DNA of 64,000 bases. Source: Acinetobacter sp. TR3 (GTDB taxonomy: Bacteria; Pseudomonadota; Gammaproteobacteria; Pseudomonadales; Moraxellaceae). The translations under genes were made by a program, and so were the position numbers. The stretch lies in the NCBI RefSeq assembly GCF_027105055.1, contig NZ_CP114264.1:2852001-2916000 (forward strand), written 5' to 3'. The notes below the pieces were generated by a model. It did no database searches and was not told where the DNA came from. It worked only from the letters and a program-made list of their open reading frames with translations. Positions 18,284 to 26,895 of this stretch are shown in pieces (the first letter of the stretch is position 1; each line of letters begins with the position of its first letter).

Positions 18284-18629
18284 GAGGTGCAAGTAAAGTC
18301 GATTGATCATGCAAATCAATCCATTTCATCTCCGCAATTTCCGCAGCGATACGTGGTGTTTGTTTCAGTTTCACCTCATAGACATAACTCACTAACAGAT
18401 GATCAGGCTCATTTGCAGCAGCCGTTTCAAAGCGCCCGACAAACTGTTTGATCTCAGATTCACACGCGATTTCCTCTAAAATTTCACGCTGTATTGCAAT
18501 TTCAGGCGCTTCATTACTTTCTAGCTTGCCGCCTACTTGCATAAAAGCTTGGGTATTTTGCTTACGAACCAAAAGCAATTGATTTTGTTCATTCAATATA
18601 ATCGCCGCAGCAACGGTTATGATTTTCAC
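18234..18629 (-). CDS. NUDIX hydrolase
   Basis: The protein has 131 residues with a full Nudix box: GGKLESNEAPEIAIQREILEEIA fits Gx5Ex7REuxEExGu apart from the last Gly, starting near residue 34. Such enzymes hydrolyse nucleoside diphosphate derivatives, and the substrate here is unknown. Translation probably starts at GTG (18627-18629) behind AAGGGG. It is 9 bases after the LOG-family gene on the same strand, so they likely form an operon. Its 3' end overlaps comF tail to tail by 50 bases. Confidence 0.88.
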   Translation of the reverse strand: MKIITVAAAIILNEQNQLLLVRKQNTQAFMQVGGKLESNEAPEIAIQREILEEIACESEIKQFVGRFETAAANEPDHLLVSYVYEVKLKQTPRIAAEIAEMKWIDLHDQSTLLAPLTQHVVIPWCQQNLVY

Positions 18630-18638
18630 ATTATCCCC

Positions 18639-19223
18639 TTAAACTTGAATATCTGCAGCTGACATCCATTTTGGTGTTGCAGGCTGATACACTGAAAATG
18701 CAGTTAAAATTTCGCCAATATTATCGGCGACAATTAAATTTTCTACAAACCTTGCCTGACTAAATCCGCGATCTACAGAATCTTGAATCGTTTGAATTAA
18801 GCCATCATAGAAGCCCTCAACATTTAGAAATGCACAAGGCTTTTGATGAATCCCTAATTGATTCCACGTCCATTGTTCAAAGATCTCTTCCATGGTGCCT
18901 GCTCCTCCAGGCAATGCGACAAACGCATCTGCTAATTCTGCCATTTTCGTTTTTCGCTCATGCATATCATTGACCACATACAATTCAGTCAAACCCGTAT
19001 GCGCTAATTCTCGATCAACTAAAGCTTGTGGAATGATGCCAATGACCTGCCCACCTGCGGCTATTGCACTGTCTGCAACTACACCCATCAAACCAGAGCG
19101 ACCGCCACCATACACAAGCGTTTGACCTTGCTGTGCAATTGCCAGTCCTGTCGCCTGTGCAATTTGTTGATAAATGGGATCATTACCGAGAGAAGAACCG
19201 CAAAAAACACATATAGAATTCAT
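18639..19223 (-). CDS. LOG-family protein (TIGR00730 type)
   Basis: The protein has 194 residues with a Rossmann-like fold. The family signature PGGAGTMEEIFEQWTW is near 105-120, preceded by VYGGGRSGLMG near 38-48. Family members cleave nucleoside 5'-monophosphates to base and ribose 5-phosphate; plant and some microbial homologues activate cytokinins. In this setting a nucleotide-salvage or housekeeping role is more likely. It is first in a two-gene unit with the NUDIX protein, itself a nucleotide-type enzyme. Confidence 0.88.
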   Translation of the reverse strand: MNSICVFCGSSLGNDPIYQQIAQATGLAIAQQGQTLVYGGGRSGLMGVVADSAIAAGGQVIGIIPQALVDRELAHTGLTELYVVNDMHERKTKMAELADAFVALPGGAGTMEEIFEQWTWNQLGIHQKPCAFLNVEGFYDGLIQTIQDSVDRGFSQARFVENLIVADNIGEILTAFSVYQPATPKWMSAADIQV

Positions 19224-19395
19224 ACAATTAAAACCGTTTTATATAACTGTCATGCTGATAAAGTAGGCTGTGTAACAAGATTTTTTAGAAATTAACGTTT
19301 AGGCAAGTGTTTTTCGTTTCATCCTTGTCTAAAATACACGCTGGTTTTCGGTACAATGCTGAAAATCTCACATTGGCTGCGCGAGGAAAAAAGAC

Positions 19396-20409
19396 ATGCT
19401 TGAAGCCTTTTATGCCACAGAGCGCGGTAGTCTAGAAGATGCAACAATCAATGGAAGTTTTGATCTCCATCCTGAATTGGTTTGGATTGATCTAATTGCT
19501 CCATCTCAAGAAGAACAACAGTGGGTATTTGATGCTTACGAGCGAAACTTACCAACATTAAAATCACTTGAAGACATTTCCTCATCTGCACGATTTTACC
19601 GTGATGATGATGGCATTTTGCATATCAGTACATATTTTTTAACAAAGAATAAAAATTATCAGGTCGATGGCGATACAGATGAGTCATCTCATATGCTTGC
19701 AACAGTACAAACTGTTGCCTTCATTCTGCATAAAGATCGTTTGTTTACCATGCGTGGCGAAAAATTAGTTGCATTTCGTGCCTTCCGTGCGCGTGCACGC
19801 CGTAATGATTACGATATGGACTATAAAGATCCCACTTGGATCTTGCTTGGTTTACTTGAAGCAAAACTAGATGAACTTGCGGATATCTTGGAAGATATCC
19901 ACAAAGACTTGGAAAGATACTCCACAGAGGTACTCAATAATCATCATCGTGAAACCCTGCTCGATCTTGATGACATGATTACACGACTCGCACAACAAGA
20001 AGATATGCTTGGAAAGGCGCAACTGTGTTTGATCGATTTACGTCGTGTACTTACATTTCTCTCTCGTCCTCGAGCTTTAGGCAGTCATATTTATGATGCT
20101 GATATTCGAGAATTAAGTGAGGATGTCCGTTCACTGGTCGAACATGATGCATTCTTATTCCAGAAAGTCCGCTTCTTACTGGATACCACATCAGGCTTCA
20201 TTAACACCGAACAGAATGACACGATTCGTCGATTCTCGATTTTACCCAGTATGCTTGCACCACCAATGTTGATTGCTAGTATTTACGGGATGAATACCGA
20301 TGTATTGCCGTTTGCTCATGGCAGTCTGAGTTTTTGGATTGTCACCGCTATTTTGATGGCGTTTTTGGTCCTCCCAATGGTGTACTTCCGTTGGAAGAAA
20401 TGGATTTAA
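19396..20409 (+). CDS. corA: CorA-family Mg2+/Co2+ transporter
   Basis: The protein has 337 residues, with a long acidic and helical cytoplasmic region followed by two C-terminal membrane helices. The signature YGMN is near 297-300, before the pore loop TDVLPFAHG and the second helix. The C-terminus ends in basic RWKKWI, as in CorA. The pentamer imports Mg2+ and related divalent cations. The usual MPEL-like loop is replaced by TDVLP, a common variant. It is a single gene with a strong terminator. Confidence 0.93.
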   Translation: MLEAFYATERGSLEDATINGSFDLHPELVWIDLIAPSQEEQQWVFDAYERNLPTLKSLEDISSSARFYRDDDGILHISTYFLTKNKNYQVDGDTDESSHMLATVQTVAFILHKDRLFTMRGEKLVAFRAFRARARRNDYDMDYKDPTWILLGLLEAKLDELADILEDIHKDLERYSTEVLNNHHRETLLDLDDMITRLAQQEDMLGKAQLCLIDLRRVLTFLSRPRALGSHIYDADIRELSEDVRSLVEHDAFLFQKVRFLLDTTSGFINTEQNDTIRRFSILPSMLAPPMLIASIYGMNTDVLPFAHGSLSFWIVTAILMAFLVLPMVYFRWKKWI

Positions 20410-20410
20410 T

Positions 20411-20437
20411 AAAAAAGCACCTTACGGTGCTTTTTTA
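20411..20437. terminator. Bidirectional terminator between corA and the mla operon
   Basis: AAAAAAGCACC and GGTGCTTTTTT form an 11-bp stem with a TTAC loop. A-tract and T-tract on both sides let it stop both convergent transcripts. Confidence 0.9.
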
Positions 20438-20451
20438 TTACAAGACTTTTT

Positions 20452-20739
20452 TCATATCAATTTCAAATCATCTTGTAAATGGCAAGCTTGGATGACTTTC
20501 AGCATTTTCTCAGACACATTTTTAAAATGTAGACCTTTGTTATTTGGCGTTTGACGCAACCACTGCACCAACACTGCCAAAGAAAGGGTGTTTCCTTGTT
20601 CAAGCTGACCCAAATCAACAATAAGAGGAAAACTCTTATGTTGCTGGATATGCTTTAAACCTGCGCGATAAACTTGTTCTGCATTCGAGAAATCAATTGT
20701 TTTTGAAACAATTAACTGCTGATCAATATACTGAATCAC
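20452..20739 (-). CDS. mlaB: STAS-domain protein MlaB
   Basis: The protein has 95 residues and consists of a single STAS domain with FPLIVDLGQLEQGNTLSLAVLVQWL in the middle, containing the D-x-n-S/T region of MlaB. In the Mla complex MlaB binds the ATPase MlaF and controls complex assembly. Start is GTG (20737-20739) with GGTGA just upstream. It is the last gene of the operon mlaFEDCB, 11 bases after mlaC. Confidence 0.9.
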   Translation of the reverse strand: MIQYIDQQLIVSKTIDFSNAEQVYRAGLKHIQQHKSFPLIVDLGQLEQGNTLSLAVLVQWLRQTPNNKGLHFKNVSEKMLKVIQACHLQDDLKLI

Positions 20740-20750
20740 CCGTCACCTAC

Positions 20751-21383
20751 TTATTTCTTGTTAACAGCAGCATCTGCATCTGGCTTAAAGGTTGCAATCG
20801 CTTTATTCATATCACCACCATTACGCTGAACAGTTGCAGCAAACTGGTTACGGAATTGCAAGCCTAAATCAATACCAGACACATTGATATTACGGACTTT
20901 CCATTGGTCGCCTTTATCTGTCAACTGGAACGATACAGGGATTTTCTCACCATTATGTAAGAAGTCTAATGTAACAACTGGATTCTTACTATTGGTCGAC
21001 TTGAATGGACGCATCGTGTAACTTTCATTGGTATATTTCGCGAAAGCACCGCCATAGTTTTCAATAATCACAGCACGGAAATTTTGCTCAAACTGAGCAC
21101 GTTGCGCAGCAGTTGTATATTGATTGTTTGCATACGTACCTAATACGATACGTGTAAATGCTTGTGAATCAACATACGGATCAAGATTTTGACGAATAAT
21201 TGTTTTTACTAAAGCAGGGTTATTCTGTAATTTAGCATGGTCCGCTTTTAAACGTGTAATTAGACCATCAGCAACACGTTTAACAAAATCAGGTGGGGTT
21301 TCTGTTGGTGCTGCAAATGCAGCACTCGCAAGCATGGTTGATAATACACTTGCTGTTAACGTTTGTTTCAATAATGTATTCAC
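20751..21383 (-). CDS. mlaC: Periplasmic phospholipid shuttle MlaC
   Basis: The protein has 210 residues with a signal peptide cleaved near AAFA-APTE. The Tol-Tol-Ttg2D fold is recognised by ALVKTIIRQNLDPYVDSQAF, VIENYGGAFAKYTNESY and VRNINVSGIDLGLQFRNQF. MlaC carries single phospholipids across the periplasm between the outer-membrane MlaA complex and the inner-membrane MlaFEDB complex. It is encoded 19 bases after mlaD. No mlaA gene is seen here; it is usually elsewhere on the chromosome. Confidence 0.94.
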   Translation of the reverse strand: MNTLLKQTLTASVLSTMLASAAFAAPTETPPDFVKRVADGLITRLKADHAKLQNNPALVKTIIRQNLDPYVDSQAFTRIVLGTYANNQYTTAAQRAQFEQNFRAVIIENYGGAFAKYTNESYTMRPFKSTNSKNPVVTLDFLHNGEKIPVSFQLTDKGDQWKVRNINVSGIDLGLQFRNQFAATVQRNGGDMNKAIATFKPDADAAVNKK

Positions 21384-21402
21384 TTCAATCTCCTAACCTG
21401 AA

Positions 21403-22080
21403 TTACTCAGCAAATGATGGCTCTGCATCAGCTGCTGCTGGCTGTGATGCTGAACCTTCTGTTGTTGCCGAGCCTGTTGTGGCTTTACTCGAACCACCAG
21501 TAATAAATTTACTGATCAAATCTTCTAAATCCATTGTGCCTTGGGTATTTGAAACCACATCACCACGTTTTAAGTAGTTCACACCACCACCTGGCACAAC
21601 TTTCAAATATTTCTCGCCTAACAGGCCATTGGTTGCAACCATAATATAAGCATCCTCATCCAAACTGGTGATGGAGGTCATGTTGCTGATCAGTTGCTGT
21701 TCCATTGCTTTTTGTTTCGCCGCATCAGTTTGTTGATAATCTGAGCTATAACGCAATTCTTCTAAGGCATTTTTCTGCACTTGTTTTAATTGCTCAGTAT
21801 TAAAGCTGGTTAATTTACCATCCAAATCAAACTTAACTGTTGCTAAACGTGTTACTGGATCAAGCGTAATAGATTCTACACGACCAATGGTCACACCACT
21901 CATGGTCACCTTTGCTCGTAGTTTTAAACCATTTACGTTATCAAACTGCGCTGTCATGCTATAGCTATCACGTAGATTTGTACCCACTAAACCACTTACT
22001 TTCATCGCAAGAAAAAATAGAGCGATACCGAAGATAATCACAAAAATACCTACGGCCAGCTCACTAGTACGTGATTTCAT
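21403..22080 (-). CDS. mlaD: MCE-domain protein MlaD
   Basis: The protein has 225 residues with one N-terminal membrane helix (AVGIFVIIFGIALFFLAM), then an MCE domain (NVNGLKLRAKVTMSGVTIGRVESI). In the middle it carries an insertion of about 45 residues (Gln/Lys-rich, roughly 85-130) that E. coli MlaD lacks. A disordered Ala/Ser/Thr-rich tail follows. It forms the hexameric periplasmic ring that receives phospholipids from MlaC. Start and mlaE stop overlap by one base. Confidence 0.94.
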   Translation of the reverse strand: MKSRTSELAVGIFVIIFGIALFFLAMKVSGLVGTNLRDSYSMTAQFDNVNGLKLRAKVTMSGVTIGRVESITLDPVTRLATVKFDLDGKLTSFNTEQLKQVQKNALEELRYSSDYQQTDAAKQKAMEQQLISNMTSITSLDEDAYIMVATNGLLGEKYLKVVPGGGVNYLKRGDVVSNTQGTMDLEDLISKFITGGSSKATTGSATTEGSASQPAAADAEPSFAE

Positions 22081-22859
22081 TAAATCCCTCCGAACATGAC
22101 CGCAGTCAACACGAAATCAAAACCTAATACACAAAGTGAAGAATATACGACTGTTCTGGTCATCGATGTCGCGATACCCTCTGGTGTTGGATCACAAGCA
22201 TAACCTTGATAGACCGCAACCCATGTACAAATCAGCGCAAAAACAATACTTTTAATAATAGTGCCATTAAAAATATCATGCCCAAACTGAACTGTGCTTT
22301 GCATACCACCCCAGAAAGAACCTTCATCAGCACCTAAAAAATCTACGCCAACCAATTTGCCACCAATGATACCGATCGTTGCAAAAATCACAGTCAACAT
22401 CGGCAAACTAACAATACCTGCCCACAAACGCGGAGCCACAATTTGACGAAGTGGATCAACACCAATCATTTCCATACTGGCCAGTTGCTCACTCTGTTTC
22501 ATTGAACCAATTTCGGCAGTGAGAGCTGAGCCTGCACGCCCTGCAAATAGTAATGCAGCAACAACCGCAGCGAGTTCACGCAACAAAGTTAACGAAATCG
22601 CAGTCCCCAACATGGCTTCACTACCAAAAGTGACCAAAATGCTATACATCTGCAAGCCAAGGACAGCACCAATAAATAAACCTGAAACAGCAATAATCAG
22701 TAGGGACATGACCCCAACACGATGCATTTGATATATGAAGCGTTGAAAACCACCTTTTGAAGGCGCTGAAAATAAAATTTGAATGAGCATAAGTGACGCA
22801 GCACCTATCCCCTTTATTCGCTCAATAACGAGTCTACCTAACCAGGCAATCGTATTCAT
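22080..22859 (-). CDS. mlaE: ABC permease MlaE
   Basis: The protein has 259 residues, with about five or six membrane helices, of the MlaE/TrgB permease family. Conserved stretches include LLRELAAVVAALLFAGRAGSALTAEIGSMK near 95-125 and the following EQLASMEMIGVDP coupling segment. It forms the inner-membrane channel with MlaF, MlaD and MlaB for retrograde, or in some models anterograde, phospholipid transport. Its ATG overlaps the mlaF stop in an ATGA arrangement (22856-22859). Confidence 0.95.
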   Translation of the reverse strand: MNTIAWLGRLVIERIKGIGAASLMLIQILFSAPSKGGFQRFIYQMHRVGVMSLLIIAVSGLFIGAVLGLQMYSILVTFGSEAMLGTAISLTLLRELAAVVAALLFAGRAGSALTAEIGSMKQSEQLASMEMIGVDPLRQIVAPRLWAGIVSLPMLTVIFATIGIIGGKLVGVDFLGADEGSFWGGMQSTVQFGHDIFNGTIIKSIVFALICTWVAVYQGYACDPTPEGIATSMTRTVVYSSLCVLGFDFVLTAVMFGGI

Positions 22860-23686
22860 GCACGAACCTCGTTATCTAAATATGCTTGGTGAGTAAATTG
22901 ATATTCGACAGGCCCCTCAGCCGAGCCTGTTAAAAATTGATGCACAAATGGCGAAGCATGTGCCTGTAGCTGCTCAGGTGAACCTTCACCCTGAATTTTG
23001 CCTTCAGCAACCACATAAATATAATCAGCAATCGATAATGTCTCTGCGACATCATGCGAGACAATAATTGTTGTTAAGTCCAAAGCTTCACGCAAAGAAC
23101 GAATCAATCGTGTTAGAACACCTTTAACAATTGGATCTTGGCCAGCGAATGGCTCATCATACATAATCAATTCAGGATCGAGTGCAATCGCACGCGCTAA
23201 AGCAACACGACGATTCATACCGCCTGAGAGTTCAGATGGCATTAATGGTTCAGCACCACGCAACCCGACAGATTCTAGCTTTAAAGCCACTAATTCGGCG
23301 ATCAAATGTTCTGGTAATTGAGTATGTGCGCGAATCGGAAATGCGACATTTTCATAAACAGACATATCTGTAAAGAGCGCACCACTTTGGAATAACATCC
23401 CCATGCGTGCGCGGGCAGCAAACAAGTCTGGACGAGACATGGCTGCAATATTCTTACCATCGAGCAACACTTCACCACAATCAGGGATTAACTGCCCACC
23501 AATCAAGCGGAGCAAAGTGGTCTTACCTGTTCCTGAAGGCCCCATAATTGCAGTAATTTGACCACGTCGAATTTTAAGACTGATATCATCATAAATGACA
23601 CGTTCCCCTCGATTAAAGCTCAAGTTTTTAACTTCAATTAGGGCTTCAGCATCGAGAGGAGATTTGTTATTCATACTGGCATTCAT
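22856..23686 (-). CDS. mlaF: ABC ATPase MlaF
   Basis: The protein has 276 residues with a complete ABC ATPase set: Walker A GPSGTGKT near 50-57, signature LSGGMNRR near 154, Walker B ELIMYDEP near 173 and the switch His in VSHDVAE near 207. It powers the Mla phospholipid transporter. It is the first gene of mlaFEDCB. Two starts are possible: the ATG at 23684-23686 with AGGA directly against it, or the ATG at 23672-23674 with that AGGA 12 bases away. Neither spacing is ideal. Confidence 0.95.
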   Translation of the reverse strand: MNASMNNKSPLDAEALIEVKNLSFNRGERVIYDDISLKIRRGQITAIMGPSGTGKTTLLRLIGGQLIPDCGEVLLDGKNIAAMSRPDLFAARARMGMLFQSGALFTDMSVYENVAFPIRAHTQLPEHLIAELVALKLESVGLRGAEPLMPSELSGGMNRRVALARAIALDPELIMYDEPFAGQDPIVKGVLTRLIRSLREALDLTTIIVSHDVAETLSIADYIYVVAEGKIQGEGSPEQLQAHASPFVHQFLTGSAEGPVEYQFTHQAYLDNEVRA

Positions 23687-23768
23687 TCCTGCACTTTTTA
23701 TGCACGCATACTATACACTGAAAGATTAAGCGCTTGTTTTTATTTTGATATGCTACGTATGAAGATTA

Positions 23769-24014
23769 TTAATTTATGTAATTGTTCTTTTTATCAACTT
23801 CTGTGCTCAACTTATGTTGTGAGCTTGCATTCAAAGAATCGATATGATTGCGTGTAATAAGTGCATATGCAAAAAACAACCCATTACAAAGCATTAAAAT
23901 AACAAATAAACATGGCAACCCTTCACCACAAATGAATGACCATATTTGACTTAAAAGACTTTTATTTTGTTTAACTTTATTCATTTCTTCTGTAAAATTT
24001 GAATTAGTAGACAT
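23769..24014 (-). CDS. Small single-pass membrane protein, unknown
   Basis: This 81-residue protein has a charged N-terminus (about 30 residues), one hydrophobic segment near 34-55 (GLPCLFVILMLCNGLFFAYALI) and a polar tail. It lies upstream of mlaF on the same strand with an 82-base gap and no terminator, so it could be transcribed with mla. The ribosome site is weak. It resembles no family I know. It may be a real small membrane protein or a spurious frame; the clear helix and lack of any overlap favour a gene. Confidence 0.5.
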   Translation of the reverse strand: MSTNSNFTEEMNKVKQNKSLLSQIWSFICGEGLPCLFVILMLCNGLFFAYALITRNHIDSLNASSQHKLSTEVDKKNNYIN

Positions 24015-24044
24015 TTTTCGAATTTTACATGACTAATCCTAAAT

Positions 24045-24075
24045 AAAAAAGCCAGTTTTACAACTGGCTTCTTCT
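24045..24075. terminator. Bidirectional intrinsic terminator after the helicase gene
   Basis: GCCAGTT/AACTGGC forms a 7-bp stem with a TTAC loop (24051-24068), preceded by AAAAAA and followed by a T-rich stretch. On the minus strand it ends the DEAD-box transcript. Confidence 0.8.
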
Positions 24076-24119
24076 TTTCATCAGTTTTTAACGATTAAAA
24101 TTCGTTTTTCCGACGATAA

Positions 24120-26072
24120 TCATTCGCTACCAAACTTACGTTTTGGACGGTCATCACCGAAGCTACGCTTTGGACGATCTTCACCACCGAAACTACGCTT
24201 TGGACGATCTTCCCCGCCGAAGCTACGCTTTGGACGATCTTCACCGCCGAAACTACGCTTTGGACGATCGCCGAAGCCACCTTCACGTTGCGCTGGACGA
24301 TCACCAAAATCACGTTTTGGACGGTCGCCGAAGCCACCTTCACGACGCGGTTTATAATCTACACGATTACCACGGTTGTCATCATTCGAATCAAAACGCG
24401 GTTTATCATTGAAACCACCTTCACGGCGCGGGCGATCTGAGTTGAACTCACGACGTGGACGGTCTTCGAAACCACCTTCACGACGTGGGCGATCTGAGTT
24501 GAACTCACGACGTGGACGGTCTTCGAAACCACCTTCACGACGTGGGCGATCTGAATTGAACTCGCGACGTGGACGATCTTCACCGCCAAATGATGGACGT
24601 TCACCACGTGGTTTATCATCAAAATTACGACGTGGACGGTCTTCAAAACCACCTTCACGACGTGGGCGGTCAGAGTTAAACTCGCGACGTGGACGATCTT
24701 CACCACCGAATGATGGACGCTCACCACGTGGTTTATCATCGAAGCTACGACGTGGACGATCATCACCGCCTTCACGACGTTTGAAATTGCTCTCGCCTTC
24801 AAAACGACGACCACCACCAAAACCACCACGACCGCCATCACGACCGCCACGACCACGACCACCGCCATCACGACCACGACCATCACGACCTGAACGAGCA
24901 GGAGGTGGAGATGGCTCTAAACCTTCGATTTCAGATACATTTAAACGTGCATCTAAGTAATCTTCTAAAGCACGGATTTTGCCACGCTCACGGTAAGTCG
25001 CTAAAGTAACGGCTTGACCTGTACGGCCCGCACGACCTGTACGACCAATACGGTGTACATAGTCTTCATTTTTCATTGGTAAACCGAAGTTGATTACGTG
25101 TGAGATTGTTGGTACGTCTAAACCACGCGCTGCAACATCAGTTGCAACCAAGATTTTTGCACGACCTTCACGAATACTACGTAAACGACGGTTACGAACG
25201 GTTTGTGGCATTGCACCATGCAATGCAACAACTGAGTGACCCGCTTCAGCTAATTCTTCAGCAAGCATATCTGTATCTTCTTGCGTGCTTGCAAAGACAA
25301 CAGCTTGATCTACTGATTCATCAGATAACCAATGCGTAAGTAATTTTTTCTTGTGTTCGAAACCATCAGTCCAATGTAATGTTTGAGTTACATCAGTATT
25401 GGTGCTGTGACCAGTTTCAATTGCAATACGTTGTGGATCATTCATCATGCGTTCAGCAAGACGGATAATACGATCAGCAAATGTTGCAGAAAACATTAAT
25501 GTTTGTTTACGATTTGCAGCTAATTCACCAATCGCCTCTAAGTCTTCAGAGAAGCCTAGATCAAGCATACGGTCAGCTTCATCAACAATTAATGATTCAA
25601 CTTTATCAAGTTTAATTTGACGACGGTTTACAAGGTCAAGTAAACGACCTGGAGTCGCAACAACAACCTGAGCACCTTTAAGCTGTTGAATTTGCTTACC
25701 AAAAGGCATACCACCCATAATTGCAGCAATACGAACACCTTTCATGTGACGTACAAATGCAATCGCATCTTGGCTAACTTGTTGAGCCAATTCACGTGTA
25801 GGAGAAATAACTAAGATTGTAGGCTGAGTTACTGCCTTCATACGATCTTTGAAAGAAACGAATGCTTCTTCACCAGCCAAAGAGTTTAAAGTAGGCAATA
25901 AGAATGCAGCAGTTTTACCTGAACCAGTTTGGCTCGATACTAATAAATCTTTCCCTTCTAACGCAGCGGGAATCGCTTGTTCTTGCACAGGAGTTGGTGT
26001 GGTAAAACCTAAACCTTCAAGCGCTTGTTGTAAGGTTTCGTGTAAAGAAAATTCGGCAAAAGTTTTGCTCAT
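24120..26072 (-). CDS. DEAD-box RNA helicase with repetitive RG-rich tail (RhlE/CsdA-like)
   Basis: The protein has about 650 residues. The helicase core (about 1-375) carries the Q motif PTPVQEQAI, Walker [17 protein letters not shown], the box [15 protein letters not shown] and [13 protein letters not shown]. The remaining 270 residues are low-complexity: Gly/Arg-rich, then repeats of RPRREFNSD and [10 protein letters not shown] type, a basic RNA-binding and possibly condensate-forming tail. Such helicases act in mRNA decay, ribosome assembly or cold adaptation. The ATG at 26070-26072 (MSKTFAEFS) fits the family start better than a GTG four codons upstream. A leader of about 275 nt precedes it. 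Confidence 0.9.
   Translation of the reverse strand: MSKTFAEFSLHETLQQALEGLGFTTPTPVQEQAIPAALEGKDLLVSSQTGSGKTAAFLLPTLNSLAGEEAFVSFKDRMKAVTQPTILVISPTRELAQQVSQDAIAFVRHMKGVRIAAIMGGMPFGKQIQQLKGAQVVVATPGRLLDLVNRRQIKLDKVESLIVDEADRMLDLGFSEDLEAIGELAANRKQTLMFSATFADRIIRLAERMMNDPQRIAIETGHSTNTDVTQTLHWTDGFEHKKKLLTHWLSDESVDQAVVFASTQEDTDMLAEELAEAGHSVVALHGAMPQTVRNRRLRSIREGRAKILVATDVAARGLDVPTISHVINFGLPMKNEDYVHRIGRTGRAGRTGQAVTLATYRERGKIRALEDYLDARLNVSEIEGLEPSPPPARSGRDGRGRDGGGRGRGGRDGGRGGFGGGRRFEGESNFKRREGGDDRPRRSFDDKPRGERPSFGGEDRPRREFNSDRPRREGGFEDRPRRNFDDKPRGERPSFGGEDRPRREFNSDRPRREGGFEDRPRREFNSDRPRREGGFEDRPRREFNSDRPRREGGFNDKPRFDSNDDNRGNRVDYKPRREGGFGDRPKRDFGDRPAQREGGFGDRPKRSFGGEDRPKRSFGGEDRPKRSFGGEDRPKRSFGDDRPKRKFGSE
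24159..24278. repeat. Four 30-bp tandem repeats in the helicase tail
   Basis: Units begin at 24159, 24189, 24219 and 24249 with only a few substitutions. Each encodes ten residues of the type [10 protein letters not shown]. They are in frame, so copy number can change without breaking the gene. Confidence 0.9.
24411..24581. repeat. Three 57-bp tandem repeats in the helicase tail
   Basis: Units begin at 24411, 24468 and 24525, each encoding 19 residues built on [20 protein letters not shown] related partial copy lies near 24640-24716. All units keep the reading frame. Confidence 0.9.
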
Positions 26073-26345
26073 AGAGAGTTTCACCCTAATGGGTGCTCCA
26101 TTTTAATAAATTCAAAAAAAATAGACATCGGCAACAAGCGGCAAAGCGACTCAAGCTGAAAATAGATGAAGTTCAGCGGCGATCCGAATAACGACGATGT
26201 GGACTAAACGCACGCTTGATTACTGCTTCAACCTGAAGAATCGCTAAGCGATTTGGGCGCAAGATGTGGTCCTCTCGATGGACAGCGTGCGCTTTATGAT
26301 GAATAGAACTGAATGTTCAGGTAATGAACTGGAATTTAAGTGCGT
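26073..26345 (-). promoter_or_regulatory. Long structured 5' leader of the DEAD-box helicase
   Basis: About 270 nt lie between the predicted start of transcription and the ATG. The leader holds a perfect hairpin AATCGC-TTA-GCGATT (26247-26261 region) and a long-range complementarity GCACGCT/AGCGTGC between about 26286 and 26212. No open frame fills it. Long leaders are known for cold-shock helicase mRNAs; a regulatory role here is inference. Confidence 0.55.
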
Positions 26346-26351
26346 GGGCGG

Positions 26352-26375
26352 ATTATAGCAGAATAATTTTAAAAG
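26352..26375 (-). promoter_or_regulatory. Likely promoter of the helicase gene
   Basis: On the minus strand a perfect TATAAT (26352-26357) is preceded by a GTGACT-like -35 about 16 bases upstream. The -10 is convincing, the -35 modest. Confidence 0.6.
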
Positions 26376-26479
26376 TCACCCTTTTTAATAGGTTTTTTCT
26401 ATCCATTTCGATTATTCATTGATTTTATAAGAATTTAGCTTAAATATATTTATACACAAACAAAAATTTTAAAACCTCT

Positions 26480-26863
26480 ATGCTACTAAAATTATTATTC
26501 ATCTTATGGCTATTAGGATGCCTCAATATTGTCTATTTTGGTTTTCAACTTAATCCATTCCTTATAAAGAGTGAACCAGAGTATATTTATCAATACCCCA
26601 TAGGTGGTGTAATCCTAATTTCTTTATTTTTTTCTAGTTATTTTATCGTTACATATTTTCTAGAATCGACTTCATCTATTCAAAAACATCCTTTTAGAAG
26701 TTGCACGATTTTAAGCACTATTACTTTCATACAACTTTTAATTGCATATAGCAGTGCTATGCATGCACCACCTTTTATGTGGGCATATATGATAAATATA
26801 TTTATTTTATTCTTTTTTCATCTTGTTCTATGTGTTTCTATTATTAGGCATAAAAAAGAGTAG
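26480..26863 (+). CDS. Integral membrane protein, unknown
   Basis: The protein has 127 residues with four predicted membrane helices (about 3-23, 43-63, 77-92 and 98-121) joined by short loops, and a basic C-terminus IIRHKKE. The A+T content is higher than in the neighbours, and the protein is rich in Ile, Phe and Leu. I recognise no family. It is divergent from the helicase gene and convergent with suhB, with its own terminator. Confidence 0.65.
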   Translation: MLLKLLFILWLLGCLNIVYFGFQLNPFLIKSEPEYIYQYPIGGVILISLFFSSYFIVTYFLESTSSIQKHPFRSCTILSTITFIQLLIAYSSAMHAPPFMWAYMINIFILFFFHLVLCVSIIRHKKE

Positions 26864-26881
26864 CAATCGCTACCCTTTTTC
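26854..26881. terminator. Bidirectional terminator
   Basis: AAAAGAGTAGC pairs with GCTACCCTTTT with one mismatch, flanked by A- and T-tracts, between convergent genes. Confidence 0.75.
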
Positions 26882-26895
26882 TAAAAATCCACAAA

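Noticed and set aside
24159..24581. Regularly spaced 30-bp and 57-bp repeats that could suggest a CRISPR array
   Set aside because: The repeats are direct tandem copies without unique spacers and encode in-frame Arg/Gly-rich protein units of the helicase tail.
24376..24960. 194-codon plus-strand ORF in the helicase tail
   Set aside because: It is the antisense shadow of the low-complexity RG-rich tail; its protein is only Arg/Ser/Pro repeats and it has no ribosome site.
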